Below are positions 23,169-36,179 of a DNA stretch of 64,000 bases, piece after piece. Position 1 is the stretch's first letter, and each line of letters starts with the position of its first letter. Under the pieces are notes generated by a model. That model did not search any database. It saw only the letters and a list, made by a program, of their open reading frames with translations, and had not been told where the DNA came from. A program made the position numbers and the translations under genes. Source of the stretch: Neodontobutis hainanensis (taxonomy: Eukaryota > Chordata > Actinopteri > Gobiiformes > Odontobutidae); the NCBI GenBank assembly GCA_024349245.1, contig JALDNG010000007.1, positions 2,200,001 through 2,264,000 of the forward strand, written 5' to 3'.

Positions 23169-26100
23169 ATGGGCGACCCAATCCAATTAAAAGATGATGG
23201 AAATAAATACTTTCAGGCAGGGGATATTGACAAAGCTATTGAGTGCTACACAAAAGCTATCAAGGAGTGCAAAGACAAGAAGTTGCTGGCTGTTATTCAC
23301 AGAAACCGATCAGCATGCTACTTAAAGAAGGTAAGACAACATGATTGACACAAGAGAAAGTGTTATGGGTTCATATGAAACAGATTTAAATTAAACAAAA
23401 AAATGTTTCTCAGGAAAACTATTCCAGTGCAGCATCTGACGCATCTAAAGGTAAACATAACGCTCTTCTGATCTGAAATAGAAAACCTAAAAACAATGTT
23501 TTCTCTAAAGCAATCTCCGTATTTTTTAGCAATTGATGTTGATGCATCAGACGTAAAAGCCTTGTACCGACGCTGCCAGGCTCTGGAAAAACTAGGGAAA
23601 CTAGACATGGCTTTTAAAGATGTGCAGAGATGTGCAACCATTGAACCAAAAAACAAAACATTCCTGGAGACATTACGCAGGCTGGGAGCAGAAATCCAAG
23701 CTAAGGTCAGTAGTTTTGTAAAAAGATTAATTTAATTTTAGATTGATACAATTGTATCGGTAATGTCTATTAGGAAACAATACTCATTTCAAGTTGAAAT
23801 ATTTTTCAGCTCAAAACATCATTCTCCACGGATTCAAGAGTACAGACAATGTTTGACATTCTTTTTGATGAAGAAATGGAAACAGAAAAAAGGGAAAAAG
23901 TGAGTACAATGTGAATGAATGGTTAATTAATGGTTAATCAGTGTATGTTGATTGCATGAAAAACTGGTTGTTTGACAGATTATTCTTTTTTCTAATCTAT
24001 AGGCAGCCAATAACTTGATAGTGCTGTCTAGAGAGGATGCTGGAGCAGAAAGGATCTTTCAGAATAATGGTGTGCAATTGCTGCTTAAAATGATAGAGAC
24101 GGGCAAACCTGAGATGATCCTGGCATCTGTCCGTACCCTGTCAGGAATGTGCACAGGACACAAGGCCAGGGTAAGAACAAAGTCGTACGCAAAAAAGAAA
24201 AACAAGAGACAAGTCAGACAAACAGATTATTAATTCATTCCTTCTAAACAGGCTATGGCAATTGTACACATGGTGGGCGTTGAGAAGTTGTGCAGCATCA
24301 TGGCTGTTGACAATGAAGAGATTGCACTGGCAACTTGCAATCTCTTTCAGTGTGTCTATGACTCCTTGACTGGAGGAGATAAACGGGAGTATGGAAAAGA
24401 AGAAGCTTTGGTTTTAGGTAAGAATTTTAGGACTGGTCACATGTGATTTGCTTTGTTTTTACTCAATGCCATGATTATCTAACACCAATGTTTTATGTAA
24501 CATTGTAGATGCATCTAAATTGTTGAAGACCATTCTTCTCTCTTTGCTGGAAATGGTTGCAAGCAAGAAAGTATCTGGCCATGGCAGAGACCAGGCACTA
24601 AATCTCTTGAGCAAGAATGTTCCTCGCAAAGACAAGAAAGACCCAGACCACAGCAAATCACTGTTTACTATTGACAATGGTCTGTAACGCAATATTCTGT
24701 TTTAATTTAAGCATTTGCTCATCTTTGCTTCCTAGTAATTTGGAATATATGTTTTACCAGGATTGAAAAAGATTCTCAAGGTGTGTGGCCAAGTTCCCGA
24801 TTTGCCAGACCAGCTACCATTGACAGAAAACACCCAGCTGATTGCCAGTGTGCTTCTGAACAAAATCTATGATGACCTCAAATGTGACCCAGAGAGAACT
24901 AACTTCAGGGACATTTGTGATGACTATATCAAGTATGTTTACTGAAAAATGCTTCTTATACTGAGCCATTACAAAAGCTTTGGGGCATCTGTGAAGGCTC
25001 TTTTCATGTTGTCCACAGATCAAAAATTGATCCCAATGACATGGACAAAACCATCCATGCGATCAGCACAATCTCAGGATTGCTGCAGGGTCCCTTCGAT
25101 GTGGGAAATGCCCTTGTGGGACGCCAGGGGATCATGGAAATGATGGTAGCGCTTTGTGGTTCAGACCGTGAGGTGGACCAGATGGTTGCAGTGGAAGCTC
25201 TCATTCATGCTTCCTCTAAGATGAGTCGTGCCAGCTTTATCATTACCAACGGTGTGTCACTCCTGAAGGACATCTACAAGAAAACTAAGAATGAGAAGAT
25301 TAAAATTCGTGCACTTGTGGTGAGTGGGCTGGCAACAATAATACTATGTTTCCTTTGTATGTGTGTGCATACTTATGTTCTATGTATTTTGTAGGGCCTC
25401 TGCAAACTGGGTTCAGCAGGAGGAGATGATTACGCTTTGAGGCAGTTTGCTGAAGGCTCCACTGAGAAGCTGGCCAAACAGTGCAGGAAGTAAGTGACTT
25501 TGACTTGACAAAAAGGTATTGTGTAGGATAAAACAAGCACATTGTAACATTGTATTTGTGCTCCTGCAGATGGCTTTGTAATCCCCAAATTGACACCAAA
25601 ACAAGAAAGTGGGCTATTGAGGGTCTTGCATATTTGACTAATGATGCTGATGTGAAGGATGACTTTGTTGAGGATGAGCTTGCCTTAAAAGCCATGTTCG
25701 AGCTGGCCAAGGTATAGAAATACACAACATAAACACTGTAGTGCATCATAATTTGTATCATAAGCATCTTTACATTTTCCTTTCTCTGTCTGTTCAGTCA
25801 AAAGATAAGACCATCTTATATTCAGTTGCGGCCACCTTGGTTAACTGCACAAACTCCTATGAAAAGAAAGAAATCCTCCCTGAGCTTGTTCAACTAGCCA
25901 AATTTTCAAAGCAACATGTGCCGGAGCAGCACCCAAAGGACAAGAAAGATTTTATTGCACAGAGAACAAAAAGGCTGCTAAAGGCTGGGGTCACATCGGC
26001 GCTTGCTGTAATGGTCAAAGCAGACAACTCCATCTTGACTGATCAGACCAAAGAGATGATGGCAAGGTGAGCAATCTCATAACTAAAAAGAAGATTCATT

Positions 26101-27548
26101 AATGAAATTAATCTGAATTAATCTGAATACAAAGTAATATTAACCACAATAATTATGCTTATAGGGTTTTCTTGGCTTTAACAGAAGATCCCAAAGATCG
26201 TGGTACAATTGTAGCTCAAGGTGGTGGAAAGGTAAGCTGATTTTGCATTTTATGTGGTGAATTTAGATGACCCTAAACGTTCTGGTTGAAAAGAACTAGT
26301 TCTAATGTAGATATATAATCTTCAAAAATCTGACTACTGTTTCACTTTATTGTGCCTCCAGGCTTTGATCCCACTGGCTCTGGAGGGGACAGAGGCAGGG
26401 AAGGCAAAGGCCAGTTTTGCCATTGCCAAAATTGCAGCCATGTCTAATCCAGAAATTGCCTTCCCTGGTGAAAGGGTAAGAATTGCTTATCTTCTTATCT
26501 CAAAAAGTAAATAGAAAATATTTTCTGAGTAAACAGTAGCTCTTAAGTCACTTTTATCTGACTGCCACTTTGCATTGGCAGGTGTATGAAGTGGTCCGGC
26601 CTTTAGTCAGTCTCCTAAGCACAGCGAGAGAAGGGGCTGAGAACTATGAAGCACTAAGAGGCCTCACTAACTTGGCTGGGTTCAATGACAAGCTAAGGTA
26701 ACATACAAGTATTACTCATGTATGCAACAACAGTCCAAAACATAATTAGTGCTCTAAAAAAGTTTAGATCTTATGTATTTTCTTTTTTGTAGAGTAAAGA
26801 TTGTGAAGGAAAAAGCACTACCTGAAATAGAGAACTACATGTTTGAGGAGAATGACAAGATCAGACAAGCTGCCACTGAATGCATGTGCAACCTTGTGTC
26901 TTGCAAAGAGGTATGAACAAAGCCACAAACCTAAGCTTTTCCTTTACATAAACATATTAGACTGTTGTCAACTGACCTCAAATGTACTTGTGTCACAGGT
27001 TCAGGAGCGTTATCTTCAGGACGGTAATGATAAACTGAAACTGCTAGTTCTGCTCTGTGGTGAGGACGATGACACACTTCAAATTGCTGCAGCTGGAGCT
27101 TTGGCAATGCTTACTGCTGTACAGAAAAAGATCTGCAAAAAAATGACACTTGTGGTATGTATAACCAAAAATGTTTATCTTTTCAGTACATTAATAATGT
27201 GTTAATATTATTTGAATTGTGTTTAAAAGGTTTTGACTTGTTGACATTGCTAAATTTGTGGAATTTTTCTGACAGACCACCCAGTGGCTCGAGATCCTAC
27301 AACGCCTGTGCCTCCACCCCAATCCTCAAATCCAGCACCGCGGCATCGTAATTATCTACAACATGCTGAACTCTGATGACATGGAACTGGCCAAGAAGCT
27401 CATAGAGAGTGAGTTGCTGGAAATTCTTTCTGTCGTTGGCAAAGGTGAGGACAATCCCAAACGACAGGCACCTATCCAAGTCGCACGCGAATGTCTCGTC
27501 AAAGCTTTGGACCTGGGTCTCATTAAACCATTCACCACAGCCTCCTAA
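23169..27548 (+). CDS. unc45b: UNC-45 homolog B, muscle myosin chaperone
   Basis: UNC45B is a UCS-domain co-chaperone that works with HSP90 to fold myosin heads in sarcomeres. Exons: 23169-23330, 23414-23450, 23530-23705, 23810-23899, 24003-24170, 24252-24417, 24509-24679, 24761-24932, 25019-25319, 25395-25489, 25570-25711, 25798-26066, 26165-26231, 26362-26475, 26582-26697, 26793-26910, 26999-27154, 27276-27548. Together they give 930 residues, the family length. The TPR domain (about 1-115) starts MGDPIQLKDDGNKYFQAGDI. A central armadillo region and a UCS domain follow, with KQHVPEQHPKDKKDF and the late ATECMCNLV. Sequences such as REDAGAERIFQNNGV and SLTGGDKREYGKEEALVL fit the muscle paralogue B, not A. 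The ATG at 23169 follows an acceptor. GTG at 23157 would extend the frame but is not a plausible start. Confidence 0.95.
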
Positions 27549-28193
27549 GATGTCAACCACAAGAGAAAAAATAGGCCTGCAGTTTTTTTTTTAATAGAAC
27601 CCTTTTTTAAATTAATGAATTTGTTTAATATTTATTGACCTGCACACCTACAAACACTAAACAAATGTTTCTTTGGAGTATGTGTAGAGCATAAACTTTG
27701 GGCAGAGGTTTACCATTATGAAAATATCCTTATTTCTTTGAAAAAGTATGCATATTGTTTGAGTTACAGTAAGATTTTGAAGACTCGTTTTACATGTGAT
27801 TGTTTATACTGTGTTCCTCTTTTTTTGATTATTAAAAAAATTAACTAAGCCTTGTTTTTGTGTTAATTGGAAACACACACAGACACAAAATAAAACCGTT
27901 TACAATTTGACATTTTAAATATGAGAGTGTTTAAGCCTCAAAGCCTTTAGTCCTTTAACAAAATTCAACATTATTACAGGGGTACAGGGAGGTGATCTTC
28001 CAGGATTCAGAAAGAAAAAAAAAATCACAAGGTGAATGACTCAGAGTGGCAGAGTAAGTTCTGAGTTGATAAAACAAATCCAAACTGGGCACTGATTATC
28101 AACTTTCTCTATCAACTCTGGCCCCTGAACCAACGATCACTGGGCGTGTCTGTGCAGTGAACAGCCAACAGTATTCAACCTCGAGGGGAAAGA
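27549..28193. other. unc45b 3' UTR and spacer
   Basis: AT-rich 3' UTR with an ATTAAA near 27832 and AATAAA near 27886. Beyond this is a short spacer leading to the predicted pip5k1b promoter. No other feature is seen. Confidence 0.5.
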
Positions 28194-28828
28194 GGGCGGG
28201 GCTATTTCGGCTGAGAAACAGGAAGTAACATAATTACAGCCAAAAACAAGAGGAGAAAAAGGCTGATTGTATAAGTTTTAAGACAGTAATTTAATTGGCT
28301 CACTCTGATGATAGACCAACTTAAAACTCATGGCCTTGACATATTTCATAATGTTTCACACTAAGTGTAAATTGTTTTGACAATAAAACATGTAAAACCG
28401 TAGAAAAGATTACTCAAAAATATATAGAAAATGATTACTCATAAACAATTTAAACATGTTGTAATAAATCTTTGGTGTGACCCAAATTCATCATCTGTGG
28501 CATCTCATTAGCTAACACGTTAGCTCTTGTTAATCTGGTCCCAACACAAGACTCCGACCATGACTCCGACGAAGTCCTGCAGGGGGCATAATGGAGTTAT
28601 GTTTCCTGTTTGTACAGCGGAGATGGCAGTACGTCAGGACGCAGGGCTGGGACAGTAACAGGGCTTTTCCTCTCACAGCAGAAGCTCTTCAGTAGTCTCC
28701 AGTGTGTTGCTGGAGAAGGGAACTGCGTATGTTTGACTGAACTACGTTTATCAGTGCTTGGAAACGACGCAGCGTAGGATAGCTTTAAGGACTGCAGCAC
28801 AACGTGACTTCTACAGAGGAAAGCAGCT
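28194..28828 (+). promoter_or_regulatory. pip5k1b: pip5k1b promoter and 5' UTR exon (predicted)
   Basis: A GC box (GGGCGGGGC, 28194-28202) and an ETS-like CAGGAAGT (28219-28226) precede a locally CpG-richer stretch (about 28560-28828). It ends at a consensus donor (cagct/gtgagt, 28828/28829). This would be a non-coding first exon spliced over about 7.3 kb to the acceptor that abuts the start codon at 36180. The exon 5' boundary cannot be fixed from sequence. Confidence 0.45.
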
Positions 28829-29653
28829 GTGAGTTTTTACTCATCTCTCTGCATATATTGCCTGACAAGACAGTTTAGCTGTAAACTTCAATGACACATT
28901 AAACATGACAAAATCATGTGCTGCTTCCTAGTTTTCAGGGACAGGTGAAAAACAGCAGGTGTGAATAATCTCAGGTGCCGCTAAACCTGGCTATAGTGTG
29001 ATGGCTTTTATATTTTTAAAACGCCATAAAGGCAAGTATGGATCAGTAAACAACGACACATTATATATATTTCAAATAAAATATATATCCCGGTAGAGCT
29101 AAAGGCGACATATTACTTCCTAATCATAGAAAGCTGTATTTTGTTGATTCTTTGAAAATCTAGACGTTTGAACAGTTTAGTGGGAAATATGACAGATATG
29201 TTGAGAAAGGTTCTCAAGTTGGAGAAGGAAGCTGGAGATGTGACCTTTGGCTCTTCAACTGTGTTAATCAGTGTTGAATTAGGCTTATGTTTAGGTGGGT
29301 ACCAAGCCCAAATGTCCCTAGTATCATTTGTAGCATTTTATAATGTGTCCAAAGAGTGTGTCCCAGCCTAAGGATCTTCCCTATTATTATTATTACTACT
29401 ACACTTTGCAGTCAAGTGCTACATTTCTCCTCTTGACACAACTAGCAGCAACTCTCTTCGTTCATTACCTCTCCACAGCTGAGCTGGGGCTGTGAAATAA
29501 CTTCACCAGCCCACAGAGAAACATAAAGGGGGGTATTTCATGTGCATGCTGATTTGGGAAAAGCGGTGCTGTCAGTTTTTTTCCTCTCAGGAAAAGATTT
29601 TATGCCAGAAGCCCTTCCTGACACATCCTCTCAATTAATATATTTATTTATAA

Positions 29654-29659
<6 letters not shown>

Positions 29660-29705
<46 letters not shown>
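29660..29705. repeat. (TA)n microsatellite
   Basis: About 23 TA units in the first intron of pip5k1b. Confidence 0.95.
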
Positions 29706-29707
<2 letters not shown>

Positions 29708-32700
29708 CACACACAACCTTGTATGTTGGAAATTACAAATTATGCAAAAGACACAGGCCACATCATATCTCATGGTTGAGCCCATGGTCTGTTTTCCAAA
29801 CTCTGAACGTGTTGGTCCAGATTTGACTGAGAGGCATTGATTCGGGTCCATATGAGGCTGCATGGACGCAGGAGTTTTGAAAGGGAAATTGAACCATGCA
29901 AATCTGCCACAGTCTTTTTTGGAACAACACCTGAGCCTCTGCAGTAAAGCCGGCCTGCTGTCTGCTGCATTTTCACTAAAATGCTACTTGTCAGACAGAG
30001 TAGCACAGTGTTATGTAATATTTTTGTCTGAATATCACCAGCACCTGTCAAAGCAGTCATATTTATAATGAGACTTTTAGCTTGTTCCGCCTCTAAAATA
30101 AGCCCAAATTTAAAATACAAATGCAGCTTTGGCTCAGATGTAAATTCAAACTCATAAAATAAGATATGTTTCTCAATCAGATGATCTGTGGACTACAACA
30201 ACCTATGGATTCTAGTCTGATTTTTCTCTCCGCATTGTGCTCATAATGTACCATGGAATCCCAGTTTAGATAATACCAAAATAACATGCACATGAGACTG
30301 ATTTAAGACAGTTACATAAGTCATTGCCTCCAACAGTAGTTCTCAGCCCTCTCTCATTCCTCATAATGGCCAGACAGACAATGTGCCCTCTGTCCACATG
30401 CAGGGGTGCGGCCTGTGTTGTATCCAGTTACATTCAAGATGTTGTGATAGAAAATACCTTACCGTGCAGTGATAAAAAATCCGGTAATGTTTGTAAAGCT
30501 GCTGTAGGCTACCACCTCACTTTTTATTTTGGAACCTTTCCAAGTCCTGCCTGGCATAGGCTGTATGTATGCACCCACAACTTCTATTAATTAATACCCT
30601 ATTGCCCTAATCAACAACCAATATTTTATTTAACAGTAAGTAAGCTTTGCTGTCTTGTGTGTTGCTAATTAAACATGTTCTTTTCTTATATGAGTGGGCA
30701 GTGTGACCTACTTACTCTATTGACCAGGTTAAGCCTTCACACCTCTGTTTGTCTCTTGTGTTGATGTGCTATGCTTCTGTTAGGCCCAGGCCGCTCTGCT
30801 CTCTATTTGTGCTATCATCGCTTTTATTGTGTTCATTCAATACATGTCAGCAGATATAGTATTGTGCTGATAACCACCACATCTCAGACTCAACCTTATG
30901 ATCCGTGTCTTTTATTACTGCCATGCTCCATGCTCAGCACACATTATCACATCATATTCACATCACATTATCACTTCCTTACTTTTTTTCTGTTGGTAAA
31001 TGTTAAAAACATCATAAAATATTTTTTACAATGTCGCACACAACTTTGATCTCAATACTTTGTGGATCTCATTGAAAGCTCTTAAATCCCTGTTATTAGG
31101 ATGTTAAATCTCACCACAAATGTAAACAAACTACCATCTCACAGCCAAATGCCCATTATTTATTTTCCTGTATTATCACCGAGATCTTAATGACCTCCAG
31201 AGTTTCCTCAGCATAGTAGGCACATAAACGCACAGTGAAAGTGTAAAGTGGCTCGTAATAGTGTATGTCTGATTGGTTGTGACTAACTATGGCTTTCAAC
31301 ACCATTGGTTATTGGCAGATTATTCCGATTCGGTAATGGTTGTTGTTGTTGTTGTTTTGATTCTCTGAGTCCCACCCCCCATTTTCCTAGGAGTGAAAAG
31401 TGTGGGAGAGGCCTTTCGAGGGGAGAAAAGCAGAAATGGTATCTGCTAAGAAATGTGTAAAAATTACACCATGAAATGAATATTCTCTTTCATTGTCTGA
31501 AGGAACAAATGACTGATATGTACAGCCCATAAACCTCTTGTTAACCTTCCATGAGAAGACCTTGGACTCCTAAGCTTGTCTTTGCTGGGAAAGGCTCTTT
31601 TATACTCTTTTGGTCATGTGATCTTGCCCATGGGCTTTATTGAAGCTAGCTGTTGCTGCAAGGAGAATAACTTTGTGTGTAGTAATTTGTCTCAGGCTGT
31701 GGCCCTGTTCCCGTTTGTGGCATAGTGGAGAAGCTTTGTAATCCATCAAATGAAAAAAGAAAAACATGCTGTGCCCCCAAAACAAAAAAGTGGCACTGTT
31801 TAGTTTTGAGATTGCATAAGCCCTTAGTATTCAGATCTCGATTAAAGCGGTTAAAGTCAGGTGAAGTGAACACATAATGAGAAGAATCAGAGGGAACGAG
31901 ACAGTCTTGTATTTGATTGATTATGTTATTGTCATCTAACATGGATGTGATTTTATTTACAACTGGGATTTTATTTATCTAAAGTGATATTTGGGAATAT
32001 TTGTAATAGGGTTGTATCTATATTAGAAATATAGTGTGTTGCCTATTTCTGAAAAACTGCTCAGGCTCAGAAAAGCAATGTACGGTGGTATATCAGCAGT
32101 CTGTTAGTGACAAACTGCTGAATAAAGTCTTTACTGAACAACTCAATTTCCGTTCAGAAATAAGGTACACACAGCTTTCCTATACAGATTTTTTTATTTT
32201 TTTTTCCTGAGAAGAGCTTTTTTGGGGAAGCGGGAACCCTATGCATGTGCTGGAGGGAAATAATGCCCTGGAATGCATTTCTAAAACTTTACTTTAAAAT
32301 AACTATGTTTACTACTGATTGCATCCATACAGAAAGTAAGCTACTATTGGTAATTCACAACCATACAAATGCACAACATACAGCCCCACTTTAACAAACA
32401 TTAGTTGACTGCTGCCCCTTAAAGTCCACTTTCTTTGCTCTCTCAAGTTAGTGGCTGTGACCTTTTTATATGTACCAAATAAAAACATTTCCAGTTAAAC
32501 TTTTTCACACTTCAGGGAAGTCTTGGTTTTCCACTAGTCTCCGGCCTCCACTTATCGCTCCAGTTCATCATGTGACTGTAGGACACAGAGGGTGACCTCC
32601 ACACTCTGCTTTGTATGCAGAGTAAATTCGCAGAGCCATACTCCCAATCACTGACACTGTACACAGCCTTTCTTCAACAATCTTGGGATTTTTACTGGAA

Positions 32701-35589
32701 ATGTATTTAATTAAAAGTAGAGCAAGCAGATTGTGTTATAGTTAACCCCACTTAAAGAAACTTGTACTGAAACTTCCTTTTGTGCTGTGATTGAAGAATG
32801 TAATTTTAGACCTGTCACTGTGGCAGCTGCCATAAACAAGGTATGATTATCTTTATATTTAAGCTATCTTTATAGCTTTATTCTACTTTGGTGTTTATGA
32901 GTAAAATTCTGTTTAGTTGATTATTGTAATATTGCCTACTTTATGCTTTATTTAGATCTCTCATCTTTTTGTCAATTTTGTCTTCACACAGTCCTAATGT
33001 GCACTACATAAAGTGAGGGGGGAAAAAAAAGTACACGTGGTTGTTAATTATCTCTTACATAACAAAATGTTTTACAGAACTTTCTTATGAGTTTTTATTC
33101 TAACTTTCATGTCAAATGTCGATGCCCTGGAGAGTATAAAGATGCACTGTGTATCTACAACAAGTATAAGTGATGTCTCAAGCTCCTCATTGCTGCTGTT
33201 AAGTGTGGGTAGGATGTATAGCTTTCACACTCAAACATCCTGGCAGTACTTTGAAGCTACAGCACAGTTTGTCCCTCAAAGCAATGATGACAAGAAAAAG
33301 CCTCTCCTGAGAATATTGTGGAACAGTACGCACCAAAAACAACACAAAAATAAGACCTTCCTGTTGTTTTACTGCTCAGTTTGAGCAAACAGAAAGGGTG
33401 GGACTGTAAATAGTTGTCTTTACATGCTACTTTATACGATGACTGAAAAGTACAAGCAATGATTTGGAAAAACCTTTTATTGTCATCCAAAAGTCATATT
33501 GCCTGACTAAATTTGTAAATATTAACAACAATAACAAGCAATTATAAAAATAACATTTTCTGAGCCATATGCTTAAGTCAATAAGGTACTGTACATCCCT
33601 TGCAGGCAGAGCTTAGCTGATCCCATGCACCTTCTCGATTTTATCTTTCTAAATACAGATATTAGTGCTTATCTAACATCTTAGTGCTTCAAACAGAGAA
33701 GGTCGTGGAAGCCCAGCGGAGTAGTCCTTTATTGATTCTCCATTGTTTGAAACCTGCGGCAGTAATCCAATTGTATCTTGGGACTAAAGCCGAGTACGAA
33801 TAACCCATTAGCCCTGTGTCTTTTTCTACTTATGTTGTGACATCCATGTACTTCAAATGTACCAAATCTGTATCATACCAGACAGCCTATTTCTGCTCAG
33901 ACCAAACGCTTGCCAAAAATGTTTGGCTCTAGAGGCTGTTAAATTTGCAGAGGGGCTGGCTGGTTCTGTTGGCTGTTTCACTGAAGGAAGGAGGAAATAT
34001 AGCATTGGAGCTGTGTTTGATCTAGACTCTGTTTGTTTGAAGGGAGGTCAGGTTTCTGACAAGGGTGTGTTGAGAAGAAATTGCTGCAAGAACTACTGTA
34101 AGTTTAGTTTGTATTTAGTTTGACAGACTGTAGACCGTAATAAAATATCAATATGCACAACTTCCACAAAAGACGGCTCATAGTGCAATAAATAATAGAT
34201 TCTGTGCACCAATTATTTACACCTTGCATGTCAATATAGGGACCAGTGTCATGAAGTTGTACAACTTTAGGTGTCTATCCTTTGTAAACGCTACAATGTA
34301 AGGAGAAATTAATATCTCTCATCTCACCATTGTTTTCCGTATCATAACTTTATCTGCATCATATCTGTATTTGTTCAGGATTATCCTCTGTCACTTTAAA
34401 CCCATATGTTCCCCCTCTTTGTTTATTGATTGAAAAGTAAACCACAATCCTGCTGTTGTGCACTGCAGCTGCGGGCCTCGCATGGATTATTCTGGAAAGT
34501 GTGTGTTGGTGGGGCAGCTGAGTTTCGGGGGTCAGGTGAGAGAGAGCTCTAAACAATGGCTCTTAACAGCGACACTCAGGCCACAGCCAGAGGCACTGTT
34601 GGCTTGATACCATGTTTTTTAGTGATTCAGGTGGGAACATGCTTTTGGTCATTTCTAGTGGTGCAGACAAAACTGGTAAAACAATTGTATTTATTGGATT
34701 AAAGTTAGAGGATGGATATTTCAGACAACATGCACTTAAAGGGATGTGCTTTAAGGCTAACTGTATTTCTGTTATGGTTTGGTGGTGGCAACCAAAGAGC
34801 CAGTGCACAGATAAGCAGTCAGTGTGGCGATAAGAGCTTTGTGTCATGCAACATTTGCATCCATGTGTGTTCATCTTTTCATTTGAAGGTTAGTTTTTAA
34901 TATACCTTTTAAAACTGCATGCAGCATCTTTGCCATCGCACAGCACAAAGTTGGAAAACTCCTAAAGTATTTTATAAGAAGATGCCAAATGTCTGTGCAG
35001 AGGTGACCGGTGGGACATGGTGCTATAAGTGCTGACAAGGCAGAAAGTCCTTGAATAATGTTTAGGAACTGCAGGTGCATTTATATGCAGGTGGTGATGT
35101 GACTGCAGGCCTGCAGCAGAGCAGATATTGTCCAAACTTCGCTGGAGTTTTTATTAATCTCCTCTGTTCAGTTCACAAAGTACAGGCACAGTTACAATAC
35201 ATTGTACAATAATAATACAGTCAATTTATAAGGGAGTAAACTGTGATAGTTAATGTTGTCTATGCTGTAAAATGGACAGAGTTCAAATATTTAAACTTGT
35301 TCTGAGGCATCAGCTCAAACACACACTCGCATTGCAAACCCAGGAGGATTGGACTTCATAAATGTACCTGGAGTACAGTAAACATAAAACATGTGGCATA
35401 TTATCAGGGATTTCCATACAGTACACTGGAAATACACACATATATTTGAGTTCATAATGAGATATTTGTTTACCCCCACACACATGCTGCAATGCAATAA
35501 TAATACTTTTATTTATTTTTTACTTTTGTAATTACTAGTATTACTTTATTTTCTTGTCTTTTTTATGTATCTGTCTATTCAGTATTTGG

Positions 35590-35925
35590 TGCTTTATGAA
35601 TTATGATTTTTGTATTTAAGTTGCCAGACATTCTGGAGTGGCTTACCACTCCAGAATGCAATAAAGTCATGAGTTCAAAACCCGACCGAGTCAAACATTC
35701 TCGGTCGACTCCGGTCTTTCTGTGAGGAGTCTGTATGTCCTCCACGTGTTACCGTTGGTTCTCTCCGGGTACTCCGGCTTCCTCCCACCGTCCAAAGACA
35801 TGCATGTACAGGTTAATCTGCAATTCTAAAGTGTCCCTAGTGAATAAATGTGAAAGTGAATAGTTGTCTTTCACTGTCTGTCTCCTAACGGGACAAAGCA
35901 GTAGAAAATTAATGAATGAATTAAC
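35590..35925 (+). repeat. Decayed teleost interspersed repeat
   Basis: The stretch CTCTCCGGGTACTCCGGC followed by CTCCCACCGTCCAAAGACATG is the signature of a very common fish repeat. So are TCTAAAGTGTCCCTAG and the ending GTAGAAAATTAATGAATGAA. A degraded tRNA-like head (gttcaaaacccga) precedes it. It is internally deleted and non-coding. Its class was not assigned with certainty. Confidence 0.65.
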
Positions 35926-36179
35926 ATTTTGGACATGTCAATAAAAGGACAATGTTAATAAAATACAATAAAGAAAATACTTTTTTTTTCTCAGACTTTC
36001 CCATCACTTCCAAATCTACTGATGTCATCCCAAACGTACAATCAAAAGATGCTGCCCTGATCCATGTTTGTCAGGCTTTGTGCTGAGCAAAGTAAGGTTT
36101 ATATTTTTTATCAAACAAATATTTGTGAGTCTATTTATCAGCCATAACAGTGTAATTACATTTAAAATGTTTTTTTTAG

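Larger units (their letters stand above)
28829..36179 (+). other. Long first intron of pip5k1b
   Basis: About 7.3 kb without any exon I can support. It contains a (TA)n array (29660-29705), a short (GTT)n run near 31340, a decayed teleost repeat (35590-35925), and otherwise unique AT-rich sequence. ORFs here are short and have no recognisable domains. The mammalian PIP5K1B intronic retrogene (FAM122A/PABIR1) was looked for and is not present. Confidence 0.5.

Noticed and set aside
28829..36179. A gene nested in the long first intron of pip5k1b
   Set aside because: All ORFs are under 120 codons, without domains or conserved motifs; the mammalian nested retrogene is absent.
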